A stretch of DNA of 64,000 bases from Mytilus edulis (taxonomy: Eukaryota > Mollusca > Bivalvia > Mytilida > Mytilidae): NCBI RefSeq assembly GCF_963676685.1, contig NC_092350.1, positions 7,615,486 to 7,679,485 of the forward strand. The letters are read 5' to 3'. Below are positions 34,058 through 45,684 of the stretch, one piece after another (the first letter of the stretch is position 1; the number at the start of each line of letters is the position of its first letter). The position numbers and the translations under genes are program-made. A model generated the notes under the pieces. The model ran no database searches. It was not told the origin of the DNA and saw only the letters and a list, made by a program, of their open reading frames with translations.

Positions 34058-34771
34058 AACTTGAGTGAAAAAAAATAACATTTAAATTCAATGAATAGTT
34101 TTCCTGAACACCAATCATAACCATCGACATATCATTTGTCCAATTCGAATAAAGAAAAATGAAACGATTTGAGTGACATCACTCAGTGAACTTTGCAATG
34201 AAAGAAGAGTCTGATACATTGTAAAGACCATAAACATAACAGCAGTATCACTTTCGATTATAATATTGAATTGTATGCATATTTCAAATATGTATCAAAT
34301 GTAAACAATATACTACTTAATGAATATATATGTGTAAATGTAACTAGCAAATTAAATTTTATTTTTGCTTTATATCATTTGCATATATGACATATTATCT
34401 GTATTGGCCTAAATAGTATTGTTCATATTGTAAATGTCATAATAACATTGAAATAGTTGTAGTATAGCACAAGCATTAACGGTTGCTGAATTTCTAAAAT
34501 TTTAACCACACGTGGTTGTATTTTAGTTATATGAATATGTTGTTAATATAACTGTTTTTTTTAAGTATCTAGTGATTAAAAAAAATCCAAATCGTTTAAC
34601 AGTACGTTAAACTACATTATGAGTGTAACTGTTTACATACTTCATTTGTATATTCCAACAGCCAAGTTTGAACGACTCGTCTTGAATATGTTTGTGATTG
34701 TCACACTCATAGATCGAAAATAAACTGACAACGCCATGGCTCAAACAGAAAAAGACAAACAGACAATATTA
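34058..34771 (+). other. Receptor 3' UTR and downstream sequence
   Basis: AATAAA lies at 34148-34153, about 90 bp after the stop codon. Nothing coding follows. Confidence 0.6.
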
Positions 34772-34911
34772 GTTACATAGTGTGCTAGTGACCTAATACG
34801 GTATATATGGGGTCAGTAAATTCCATATGGGGTGAGAGCGAAGCTCGAATCCCCATATGGAATTTTCTGATCCCATATATACCGTATTAGGTCACTAGCA
34901 CACTATGTAAC
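34772..34911. repeat. Near-perfect 140-bp DNA hairpin
   Basis: Arms 34772-34832 and 34851-34911 (about 61 bp each) are inverted complements with few mismatches (for example TAGTGTGCTAGTGACC against GGTCACTAGCACACTA). The 18-base centre contains GCGAAGC at 34838-34844. A partial, decayed copy is at 35850-35937. Confidence 0.9.
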
Positions 34912-35937
34912 GAATTTATCTTACCGACTATCTGAACTTGTGAAATTTAGACTAGTTTCCTATCAAAATGAGCAAGTCTTCAATACTGTTAGCATTAAGA
35001 AACTACTTTCATTGATCTTACAAAAACAGATACCAACAATAACAACTTGTTAGGTTTAAATGTGTTTTATGAATTTATTTCAATCTTAATCATCACTTTC
35101 TTCGTCTGTTGAAACCTTTACGATTTTTTCTCAGTACCTTTTTGTTTTTATAAAGGGACGTAACACCACTACTAACCGTGTATGAAATAGGCTCCGCCGC
35201 CCTACAAAAATGTAGAGAGCCGGAGATGTGTAGTTTCATATCTACCTAAACAGCAAGAGATCTATAGATAGTTATCTTACCTTCTGTGGATTTATAGAGA
35301 TTTGATTGGTTAAAGGACTACACTTGATGACAATGTATATTTGATATAGGGTGTCCTAAAACATATAGGGTTAGCAACCATACATGGTTAGTTACCATAT
35401 GGGATGTTAGAAAGGAGTAACTCCCCTTTCAAAACAAACATGATGACACAACTATTCATAAAAACAACACGGTGTTGAGGAAAAATCTGAATGGATTCAA
35501 CAGACGAAAAAATTAATGATGAAAGGTTGAAATAAATTCATAAAACACAATTAAAGCTAACAGGTTCTTATTGTTGGCATAACGGGGTTACTTACCTTTC
35601 AAAAAAGAAAAAAAAAAGAAACCTGAATGGATTTAACAGACGAAGTTATTAAAATACATGTTATGAACGATTGAAATTAATTCATAAAACAAATTTAAAG
35701 CTTAAAAGTTGCTATTGTTAGCATTTGTTTTCTGTATAGACAAATGGAAGTTAGATCTTAATACTTAGTATTGAAGACTTGATCACTGTGATAGGCCGCT
35801 AGTCAAAATACCACATGTGAAGATAGACCGTAAGATAAATTCGTTACACGGTGTGCTAGTGACCTTATACGATATATTTATTGGGTCAGTAAATTCCGTA
35901 TGGGGATTCGAGTTTCGCTCTCACCATATACCGTAAA
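34772..35937. mobile_element. Foldback-type element
   Basis: Beyond the hairpin, 34900-34990 (GTAACGAATTTATCTTACCG ... CAAGTCTTCAATACTG) is an inverted copy of 35770-35865. The hairpin sequence recurs at both outer ends. Inside, two direct repeats at about 35410-35580 and 35590-35735 share ACCTGAATGGATTTAACAGACGA-type sequence, and an inverted copy lies near 35070-35115. No protein is encoded. Confidence 0.65.
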
Positions 35938-35995
35938 ATGCCAGAGATGTATCGATACCGTGACGTAAATAGATATTTGCTAGAGTTGTATTAAT

Positions 35996-36330
35996 ATTTT
36001 AAACTGCAAAGAGCCAGTGATGTATAAATACGTATACAAACAAAGAGCCAAATATGTATATAAACGTATAAACATAAAGAGCCAAAGATGAATAGAAACG
36101 TATAAACATAAAGAGCCAAATATGTATATATACGTATAAAAGTAAAGAGCCAAAGATGTATAGAAACGTATAAACAAAAAGAGCCAAAGATGTATAGAAT
36201 CGTATAAGCTTGAAAAACCAGATATGTATAGATACGTATAAACATAAAGAGCCAAACATGTATAGAGTTGTATAAACATAGAGCAAAAAAATATATAGAT
36301 TAATATAAGCGTAAAGAGCCAGAGATGTAT
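35996..36330. repeat. Minisatellite, ~34-bp unit, about 10 copies
   Basis: Units follow GAGCCAAATATGTATA - TAAACGTATAAACATAAA with variation. Stops are rare in the antisense frames, giving Tyr/Leu/Phe-rich open frames that are artefacts of the period and composition. Confidence 0.85.
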
Positions 36331-37185
36331 AATTAGTATATTATTCTATTACAAGGCAGCGCGTTACATGTTAAAATTATACATAAATTTATACATTCAA
36401 AACTACAAAGTAAAAACAAATATGCTTAAAAGCATACACCATCAAATCAACTATAAAAAGTAAAGACTCTAAAACTGCACCAAATTAGTAAACAAAAAAT
36501 GGATTAAAAGAATTATCAACGAATAAACGTTTAGAGCATATATATTTAGATTATTTAAGTGTTATGTTAATTTGGTAGGATAACAATTACAGACAATCCG
36601 AAAAACTCTAGAACAAAATTTGCTTAATCTTTATAATTTTGTACCCAAACATTTGTTTTAACTAGCATTTATTGTTCATAGGCTCATATTTACTAACAAG
36701 GAAGACTGGGAAATGAACTATAGGTAAGTCACCTACCGACAGTAAAACCTTTGCCAACATTAAATCCGACGCCTTGTGTAGAAAGAGGTAAGAACTCTTA
36801 TAACATTTCTTTTAGGGTCCGATATTGGCCTGTTGCATGGTAAATTTTTGTCCCAATCGAATTAATCATCATTTTCCAGTGGCAGTCTCAATTCAACCTT
36901 CAATTCCCCGACGAACTGTATTTCAGTACCAACTTTTTGTGTTTGTTGGTAATTTTTTCTCGTAATAAAGGTTAATGGGAATTGGTTTACTCGTGTAATT
37001 TTTTATTATCAAATACGTTTGTCAGCATTTTTATGCTTGTACTTAAATATGTCGAAACGTCCTATTGTAATGTTTATTTGTATATTTCTCTGTCCTGAAT
37101 GTTCTTGCATTTATTTGTCATGTCATGTAATGTTGTCATTTTAGTGTTATATTTAACATAACCATAAAAGCGCGAGGTTTGGCTA
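36331..37185. other. Intergenic sequence without a recognised gene
   Basis: AT-rich. The stretch at about 36850-36930 resembles 13620-13690, so it is a dispersed repeat. Confidence 0.5.
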
Positions 37186-37375
37186 GCCCAGTTCGGAAAA
37201 TGGTTAAAGTTCGTTTCTGTGTGTGTTGCCGGTCGTTTTGGTTTTTTTGTTGCTTTTCAGTGTAGTATTGTTGTTTTAGTAGTTGATGTGTTTACCTCAG
37301 TTTAAGTTTGTAACCCGGATTTGTTTTCTCTCAATCGATTTATGACTTTCGAACTGCGGTACACCACTGTTGCCT
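37186..37375 (+). repeat. Interspersed repeat, family 5
   Basis: Contains GTTGCCGGTCGTTTTGG and TCAATCGATTTATGACTTTC. It is the reverse complement of 23070-23200 over at least 120 bp. Confidence 0.65.
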
Positions 37376-37608
37376 TTATTCATTGTTGTAATTTAACTAA
37401 TGTGTATTCTTGGAACAGAACAACCGATCGCGAGCTGAATTATTGTTCTTTACGATTAGGGTCTAATGGACCTAGGTCTATCCACATCAGGTATCTTTGG
37501 TCATATGTTTTTCTTCTTGTAATATTAAAAATTGGTCTAAGTTGACTTGATTCGTATTGAGATATGACACATGTTTATAAATTCGTTTCGTTCTTGCTTG
37601 CCGAAATG

Positions 37609-37742
37609 TCGTTCTCAAAATTGAGTTGTTGTCTTCTTCAATTACATTTTACAATTTACTTTATCGGGTATAATTAATGTGTATTAAATGGTCCAACCCA
37701 TCTGTATGCATAACACACTTCCTTCTTCACCATTGTCAGATA
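37609..37742 (+). promoter_or_regulatory. Second copy of the receptor-gene 5' flank
   Basis: Matches 19961-20099 nearly throughout (GTTGTCTTCTTCAATTACAT, TTTACTTTATCGGGTA, ATGGTCCAACCCATCTGTAT), with small indels. Confidence 0.55.
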
Positions 37743-37797
37743 ATGGATACATTCACTCTAGGGGCGATCTTATTGTGTCTTTGCATACCTATACAAG
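37743..37797 (+). CDS. Second copy of signal-peptide exon 1
   Basis: 55 bp encoding MDTFTLGAILLCLCIPIQ plus the first base of the next codon, phase 1, donor CAAG|GTAAGT. It differs from 20100-20154 at a handful of sites, most of them changing a residue, yet keeps the frame, the hydrophobic core and the splice phase. No following exon (cysteine domain, stalk, transmembrane) is recognised in the remaining 26 kb. It may be the start of a paralogue with a very long first intron, or an isolated fragment. Confidence 0.55.
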
Positions 37798-38815
37798 GTA
37801 AGTTTAAATTTAAATAAAAAAAAAAAAACAATTGCAAAACGTGAATTGTATTTTATGAAATATCATACTAGTATTTTGATAACACAGTGTAGATACTATT
37901 CTGTACGCTATCCGGAAGTCGCGATTTCCGAAGCGATGATTTCCAACTGGCTAACAGGACGGTTTTGCCTACGGTTACTTTTCTCATCATTTGTTTACTC
38001 CTATATCTACAAAGTGCTTTGAAAATCTTCAAGGTATATATAGCATCATAAATACGAGTAACTGTAACAAAAACATGCATTAAAATATAAAATATACGTG
38101 TGCATCACATCAACTTGGTAGAAAAAAAGTGAAATCGATAGACAATTTTGCTCTCGTAGTACAAAGCAAATAATCTTTTATTGCAAATATTTGCATCCGT
38201 TTACAGTTAAATATATACTGTTTCAATATTCTTTTCGTATTTAAGTAGAATATTCGTATTTCCCATAAAAAATATGTTTTCCTTGAGGATCCCAAAATAA
38301 ATTACTGTACGATCAGTCTAGAACTGACTGTATTCTAGAAGCGATTTCAGATTTTTTGACTGTATGACCAGTCGTGATTTTGAAGAAAAAACAACAGCAA
38401 TTTGAAGGTATATACGTGTATATGTGATATTATGAACTATCCAGGGAACTATAACGTGTAGTTACTTTCATCAGACAATACAAATATATTTCTGATGAAT
38501 TTTTTAGACGGCCAAATAATTGTATTTTTGTTCCATCAGTCTTATTTAAAATCAAATGCCTAAAAAGTAATACATGATTCGCGTGTGGACTTTGTAATAG
38601 TGTATCGTTACAGTTATCTGTTTAGCTATTACATTTTTCAAGATTATTTACACCGTCCGCCGTTGACCTATTGATGATAACATAAATCAAGCTTGTCTCT
38701 TTTAAAATAACAAAAAATGGATAAAGACAGCTTTGTGTAGGGGGATAATTCATGTGATATAATTTTGGTAAGTTTACAGAAATAAAAGGTCCATAATGCA
38801 TTATACTAAAATTCG

Positions 38816-39146
38816 AAATAGACGGTGCACAATACAGTCATTATCATTTATGATAAGGAAACCGAATAAGATTAATTAATAGTTATATCAGTGACGGATT
38901 CAAAAAAAGGGGATTCGGCAGTTTGAAACACTTTTTTTAACTATCAGTGCATTTGTATGGGAACATATATTTGGAACCCCCTTTTCTCCTGGATTGGACC
39001 CCCTCTCCATTTAAAAATGGCCGGAACCCCCAATGTATATTAAGTGGTTTATGAGGAGATGCGCTTACAAAACCGGCAAAACATATTGTACCGGTCCAAC
39101 GGACGAACGGAAAGACGGACTTCTTTATCACTATAACCCCCCGCTT
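38816..39146 (+). repeat. Repeat B, copy 1 (nested in the TIR element)
   Basis: About 330 bp from TAGACGGTGCACAATACAGT to TCACTATAACCCCCCGCTTGACA, nearly identical to 40772-41101. Its start (AGTGACGGATTCAAAAAAAG) resembles the 'CAGTGGCGGATCC' repeat ends at 43035-43130 and 56490-56655. Confidence 0.85.
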
Positions 39147-39154
39147 GACAAAGT

Positions 39155-39240
39155 GGTGTACAATTGAGTGTCAACGAGACAGCTCTACATCTTAAACAAA
39201 GTGAAGGAACTGTGATCAATTATAGGCTACAGTACGGCCT
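39155..39240 (+). repeat. Interspersed repeat, family 4 (diverged copy)
   Basis: GTGTCAACGAGACAGCTCTAC, CAATTATAGGCTACAGTACGG and CCTCGAATG follow the family-4 order with many substitutions. Confidence 0.6.
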
Positions 39241-40465
39241 CGAATGTGTGTAAATACATGCATTTTTATATAATAACTAAATCTGTGTGTTTGTACAATT
39301 TTAAGTATAACAGAGGACATTTCTGAAACTTATATACTAGTATACATCATGATCAAACCTTCCTCTTATTTTAGCAACATTTAAACATCCTTATACTTAA
39401 TGTAGTAAGTCGAGTACACCCTATCAAGCTAAAACATGTTTCATAAGTTTTCAGGATGTGAATGTATTGAAATATATTTGTGTTATTTAGAAAAATGCCA
39501 CCTTCTAATGTATCGTAAATAACTTTGAAATCACCACTAGAATACAGTGACATACAGACTGATCATACAGTTTTAAAATATACAAGCGAGACTGATCGTA
39601 CAGTGAGAAATTCAAACAAGTGTAATTTTCTTATTTCTGGCTTCAAAGATCTGGTTGAAACTTTTACCACCACTTGAAATATACTTCATTTAGTTAATTA
39701 AGTCAGGTTTTTACGTTAATTTGTACACTAAGAGGGTAAAAAGATTGTTTTTAGGTTCGCTGACTGATTTTTCTTAGTGATGCACTTGAAAATATCTTGA
39801 TTAAGGCAAAGATACGAATAATGAATGTGCGGAATTTAATTCTAAACCATTTGAGAATATCGATGTCGGCCGAATTAATCATTAAGCAATGTACAGATGA
39901 TCAACTTACCGTTTAATTCAGTATACCCATCAAATTTAAAATGTGATCCAAAAAGTTCTCGCTTCGAAAATCGCGACTTCCGGATAGCGTACAGAATAGT
40001 ATCTACACTGCGAATAAAGTATAATGAAATGATGAAATAATTGAAAATTGATTCTGTCTGGTAATTATAAAATGAGTGTCATTCATTAATGCGAAGGGAA
40101 TTACAGGTATGTAGTGTCATGGGCCTGTAATGTCTAATAAAATTGAGAATGGATATGACTAACTTGATTATGTTAAACAATTTCATAATTGTTCTGTTTT
40201 TGTCAGCATCTTCCGGGTTGTAAGATGGACAAATTATATGTGTTCGAGTTACAATCCGTTGCCTATGTTTTTTCTTCGCTCTTTCGGGGATGCCATTGGC
40301 CCGAATTAGGTACCTACGACCGTACTGTTCAGGTGCATCTAAATCCTAACATAACCTTAAAAAAGGATATAAATTTCAGATTTGTACTGATTGACTGAAG
40401 CCTTAATTGTATAGTCGACCCATCATGTATCAGCTCTTCTAATTGTAACGCTATTTTGACTATAT

Positions 40466-40771
40466 CCGACAGAGCTAAAAGGTAAAATCACAAAAATACT
40501 GAGCTTAGAGGAAAATCAATTCGGAAAGTCCATAACCACATGGCAAAATCAAATAACAAAACGCATCAAAAACGAATGGACAAGAACTGTCATATTCCTG
40601 ACTTGGTACAGGCATTTTCAATTGTAGAAAATGGTGGATTAAACCTGGTTTTATAGCTAACCCTCTCACTTTGATGACAGTCTCATCAATGTCCGTTATA
40701 TTTACATTGATGCGTTAACTAAACAGACACAATAAATAAAATAGTCAGACTATGGGTACATCAGTCATCAA
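40466..40771 (+). repeat. Repeat family 3, copy A
   Basis: From GACAGAGCTAAAAGGTAAAA through CGGAAAGTCCATAACCACAT to CATCAGTCATCA. It is repeated nearly exactly at 41101-41395 and, in reverse and more diverged, at 4350-4436, 47560-47760 and 58745-58960. Confidence 0.85.
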
Positions 40772-41101
40772 TAGACGGTGCACAATACAGTCATTATCAT
40801 TTATGATAAGGAAACCGAATAAGATTAATTAATAGTTATATCAGTGACGGATTCAAAAAAAGGGGATTCGGCAGTTTGAAACACTTTTTTTAACTATCAG
40901 TGCATTTGTATGGGAACATATATTTGGAACCCCCTTTTCTCCTGGATTGGACCCCCTCTCCATTTAAAAATGGCCGGAACCCCCAATGTATATTAAGTGG
41001 TTTATGAGGAGATGCGCTTACAAAACCGGCGAAACATATTGTACCGGTCCAACGGACGAACGGACAGACGGACTTCTTTATCACTATAACCCACCACTTG
41101 A
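40772..41101 (+). repeat. Repeat B, copy 2
   Basis: Nearly identical to 38816-39146 and sandwiched between the two family-3 copies. Confidence 0.85.
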
Positions 41102-41395
41102 CAGAGCTAAAAGGTAAAATCACAAAAATACTGAGCTTAGAGGAAAATCAATTCGGAAAGTCCATAACCACATGGCAAAATCAAATAACAAAACGCATCA
41201 AAAACGAATGGACAAGAACTGTCATATTCCTGACTTGGTACAGGCATTTTCAATTGTAGAACATGGTGGATTAAACCTGGTTTTATAGCGCTTACCCTCT
41301 CACTTTGATGACAGTCTCATCAATGTCCGTTATATTTACATTGATGCGTTACAATAAATAAAATAGTCAGAATATGGGTACATCAGTCATCATCG
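41101..41395 (+). repeat. Repeat family 3, copy A'
   Basis: Direct repeat of 40466-40771, lacking a short piece ('AACTAAACAGACAC') before the CAATAAATAAAATAGTC block. Confidence 0.85.
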
Positions 41396-42437
41396 TATAA
41401 AATTTAAAAAGGAATAATTTAACAGAACATAAAAATATCTGTAATAGGGTTCTTGGACAGAATAAATGGATTCGTCAAGTTTAACATGTTTTATTCATAC
41501 GACATATAGATAAAATAATCCTGAAAGTACACAAATAACAAAACGTAAATACATAGACAGTACAGTGTACAAAGGGATATAACTCTAAATCATAAAACGG
41601 AAAGTACATGTATAAAATACGATAAACTAGCTCTTTTCTGTAAGAATACAACCAATACTATTTAAATGTATATATTATAAATATATGAATTCAATCAAAC
41701 TCAATCATCAACCAAGTCAGGATTAAGTGCTACATTATGTCCAATTATGTTACGCTACTCATTCATAAATTTATGAATGAACTATTTCTTACTATAATGT
41801 TTACATGTAATAATTGACATACATGTAACTACTATTCAGAAGACACAAACAATACTTAGCACATACTTGCAACTTCTCGTCCAATCAAATTGCTTGAATT
41901 TGCCTTCTAATTTTCATAGTACATACTTTTTCCGTGTACTAAGTAACTACGCATGAATGACCACAAGGGTAAGATTTCATTGTATTGTAATCAAGATATT
42001 AGAACAAAAATTGCTACTGGCTATTTTGAAATAAATGATGTGCTCCAAATTTAACTAAATAGTTTGTAATTAGTTTTCAAACAGATTTTTAACATCCTAC
42101 TAATCAATCTTTTGATCTTAATTTTGTTTTGACAATTAAAAAAGTTTCTTTCATTTAAATAAAGAGTAATAATGGTGCTTTATACCTTGATTAAAATACA
42201 ACTCAATCTAAAATTTGTAATCCTTTATCTTCCATGCAATTACTTTGTACACAAAAAGAGTCAACCATGAATCTTTTGAAGGGAAATTATTAATAAAGCA
42301 ATTATATATATTTAGTCATAAATTGGTCGATAATTGGTTGCCATCATCATCTTTATTCTCATAACCATTGCAGATACATAGGTACAGAGAGAGTGCAAAA
42401 TATGTACATGAATGTGCATCTATTTACAAAACATATA
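41396..42437. other. AT-rich intergenic sequence
   Basis: No gene or repeat is recognised. Confidence 0.5.
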
Positions 42438-42960
42438 TAAAATACAGTGGTTTCAAAATAATATACATTTTAGCCAGGAGGACCCACATGTTTATTTATA
42501 CACTTTATAAGCTTACATAATCTTTTTAACTCTGACTTTTTGTTTACTTTGCTCATCAGTTTTCCAAATTTTAGTGTATTAACACGAGCCAAATAATATT
42601 TATCAAGGTATAATTTTCTGCTGTCGTTAAAAAATGGACATTCTAGCAGATAATGTAATTCGTCCCCAATACTACCAATATTACAAAGATGACATTTTCT
42701 ATCATTTCTATTAACATTATTCCACCTCCCTGTCTCTATTGGGAGTCTGTGGTTTGTGGTTCTATATCTACATAAAATAATACTTTCGTGCATATCCAAG
42801 ATATCAAAATATTTTTCAAACTTCAATTCTAACTTAAAAATTCTATAATTTACTGCTTTTGTAGACTCTTGTAATTGAGTATTCCACAACTGTTTATAAT
42901 GGTCTTGTAATCGCAACTTAAGTGCATTTTTTAACCATATATCATTACCAAAACATTGAG
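42438..42960 (-). pseudogene. LINE C-terminal fragment
   Basis: The minus strand encodes about 148 residues ending in a zinc-knuckle-like KCHLCNIGSIGDELHYLLEC (C-x2-C...H-x4-C), preceded by RYRTTNHRLPIETGRW. This arrangement is typical of the C-terminal end of non-LTR reverse transcriptases. It belongs to a different LINE family from 26650-29582. No reverse transcriptase core is next to it. Confidence 0.7.
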
Positions 42961-43034
42961 AAATCCAAATATTGCCTAATGTCCAGTGACAAATATTTCA
43001 TGCATATAAACTATCTACTAGACTACCTATGGGT

Positions 43035-43130
43035 ACATACCAGGGGCAGATCCAGTCATTTTTAAAAGGTGTTTCAACCAAAGATGTGGGAGGGGGATCC
43101 AACTGTTTGTACTCATTCAAAAGCTAGTTT
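43035..43130. repeat. Fragment of a 'CAGTGGCGGATCC'-type element
   Basis: CCAGGGGCAGATCCAGTCAT, GGGAGGGGGATCCAACTGTT and TACTCATTCAAAAGC match the ends of repeat B and of 56490-56655. Confidence 0.5.
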
Positions 43131-43470
43131 TAGGTTTTATGTGAAATTAAAAAAAAAAATTCAAGAATGTAAAGCTTTCACTGCAATTTAAGAATTGTCT
43201 GCTCTTGGTCAATTCATTTTGTCATCTTACCATGTAAATAAGTACATGTATAGTATAACAATGCTTCGTTCATATCAATAAACATACTTACACCAGCAGC
43301 TACCTTCTTTACATTCTAAAGTCAAGGGCCTTTTGAAATCCCATTTTTACAATGATATTATAGTGAGTAGAATTACAAAACTATGTAAATGAACTACATC
43401 CAGTCAGCCAAAACATATCAATAGACTAATTACAGGATTACTCAAGTTGAAAATATGTGCTGAATTGGAT

Positions 43471-43559
43471 ATTGTATAGAAAGGTATATACTATGAAAAT
43501 AAGAGCTTGGGGCGAAGCCCCTCGCTCTAATTTTCATAGTATATACCTTTCTATACAAT
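43471..43559. repeat. 89-bp DNA hairpin
   Basis: Arms 43471-43506 and 43524-43559 are inverted complements (TAGAAAGGTATATACTATGA against TCATAGTATATACCTTTCTA). The centre GGGGCGAAGCCCC holds GCGAAGC at 43512-43518. Confidence 0.9.
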
Positions 43560-44095
43560 AACCGAGACATATACTGAACTAAAATTAAATAGACAAACAC
43601 AGACAATACAGTAAACTAAAAATACATGCAACACTGATCTTACCATGTATATGGTACAAAGGTCTATCTCCGTATTTGGAAACATCACCAGATCAATAGA
43701 ATATGAAGATATTCTGGTCCTGTTAAAAAAACAAATATAACCAACATAAGTCTAATGAACTAACTATATTAGCATAGCATTTATAAACAATAAGTAAGAT
43801 GTTCAGTAGACTTTGCTTTAGACCTTTTATAATAATAAAATAATTGTACCAATACATGTATCATTAATATATCTATGATATATAATTTCTCTGAGTTCAT
43901 GAAAATACTTCTTTAAAATAAAATATCTATCATTCATGCACAATCATTCTGACTTATTCAAAATACATTTTCTCTCAGATTCAAACTAAAGACATACTGT
44001 GCAAATATTAAAGACTTAGAAATATTAGTAACTGACCTGATTAATATGGAATAAGTGTCCAGAATATTAAACTATATAACTATTTAAATATGGCT

Positions 44096-44190
44096 GCTAG
44101 CATTTTTATTTTTTTTTATTTTCAAAGATCAGCTGTTTTGCAGGTAAGCCTATGGAGCAGGAAATTACAAGACTGCAACCTGCATAGGGT
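44096..44190 (+). repeat. Direct repeat pair, copy 1
   Basis: TAGCATTTTT...TTTATTTTCAAAGATCAGCT, GTAAGCCTATGGAGCAG and ATTACAAGACTGCAACCT recur at 45685-45780, 1.6 kb downstream. Confidence 0.7.
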
Positions 44191-44499
44191 TATTTTTTTA
44201 TATGTTCACTGCAAGGAAGTAGCTGATGTGAACTTTTGTGTGACAAAAAATCATGATTTAAGGACTTTTTCAGAAAAAAACAAATCATGGGGTATCAAGT
44301 TACACTGAGAAAACTGAAATTATGTAATATTTATGTTTTTTTTTTATATAAGACACCCCAATCTAAAGTATTTATAGATATAAAGCACATCAGTTTGAGG
44401 TAAATTGAGATTCTGGTAGTATTACATACATGATTTTTAATTAAAAAGAGCATACCCGTACATTGACTTATAATGGTTTACTTTTTTAAATTGTTATTT

Positions 44500-44551
44500 G
44501 GTTGGAGAGTTGTCTCATTGGCACTCACACCATATCTTCCTATATCTATAG
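44500..44551 (-). repeat. Interspersed repeat, family 4 (short copy)
   Basis: GGTTGGAGAGTTGTCTCATT and CACACCATATCTTCC, as at 12215-12263 and 54648-54700. Confidence 0.7.
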
Positions 44552-45684
44552 AAATATTTTTCCTCTATAAAATCTTCTTCTTGTGATAAAGATTCTAGTT
44601 GCACAGTTTTAGTGAAAATCAGTGTAAAGTTGAAGAGACAGCTCATACGAAAGTAATATTTTTTCTGTTGGGTTATCATTTGTATGGCTCAATTGCTGAC
44701 ATTTTTAATTAAAATATGTATAAAATGAACTTTGGTGAAAAGATTTTCACAAAATGTTCACTTTGCAAGAGTCTATGGCTTCTTTTACTGCATGGTTTAT
44801 TGAAAATTCTATATTTGGGTTAAATTCAAAAAGTAGAATTTTTCTGAAACTATCGATCATTACAAGGGTTTTTGTAATTAGGTATGACAAGTAATCAATA
44901 GTGTTACCAAAAACACCAACTTCAGTATTAATATTGTTTTTTCTTGAATTTTATATGCATTGGGGTGTCAAGTACAGTCTAAAAACCATGATATAGTAGG
45001 CATGTATAAAGACATGTATAGTCAAAAAAGAGAAAGGTATGGTCGTTCTTGTCTACAGATAGTTGTATTGCAGCTAATTCTTCAAAATGAAAAAGTTTTG
45101 GGTAGTTTTTCAATTTGACTTAAACAAGAGGCCCACTTGGGTAGATTTCATGGAAAAAAGGGAGAGGGGATCATTGCATGTGGTTCAATCAAAGAGAAGG
45201 AAAAAAATAAAAATAAAAGATAAGAATTCTCTTCTAGCTTCACAGTATAAAAAAAATAAGAAAATATTCATAAAGATAGAATAGGATCATTTTATAGACA
45301 TAACTGGTTTCCAAATTTGGACATTTTTCAGAAAGGGATAATCCTTTAATATTGGGGTTATATTTATTAATACAGATAATCAATTATTTTAATGGCATTT
45401 TTATGTTCAAATATGACAACTGAATGAAACTAAGTAAATGATTTATAATTTTAAGACATGTCATTATTGTTATAGGTACCAGTCTTGTATTACAACTCCA
45501 GTTTCCGGTGCATGTCAAAACATGGAGGGAAACAAAAAAGTCAGTTTTTTTTCTGATTTTTGTTTTTGGAGATATCATTCAAGGAAAAGGTAAGAGGATA
45601 TCATGTTTACTGGAAGTGGTGCGGCCTAGTAAAAACAGCAAACAGAAAGTAGAAATACATGATATGAAAATGATTTTTTTTCTA
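44552..45684. other. Intergenic sequence between the direct repeats
   Basis: An inverted pair GACACCCCAAT (about 44352) and ATTGGGGTGTC (about 44959) is visible. No gene is recognised. Confidence 0.5.

Larger units (their letters stand above)
37885..40010. mobile_element. 2.1-kb terminal-inverted-repeat element
   Basis: Left end 37885-37936 and right end 39959-40010 are inverted copies of ~52 bp starting CAGTGTAGATACTATTCTGT with about one mismatch. Subterminal inverted pieces (CTGTACGATCAGTCT near 38309, AGACTGATCGTACAG near 39588) extend the symmetry. No transposase is encoded, and I find no exact target duplication. A CAGTG start is compatible with hAT-like elements, but this is a weak assignment. 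Confidence 0.75.

Noticed and set aside
35980..36286. Three overlapping minus-strand frames rich in Tyr, Leu and Phe that look like membrane proteins
   Set aside because: Produced by the 34-bp tandem repeat of AT-rich sequence; all three frames are open, as expected for a repeat and not for a gene.
38937..39131. Minus-strand frame sharing its peptide with 40890-41123
   Set aside because: The shared peptide comes from the duplicated non-coding repeat B; no known protein.
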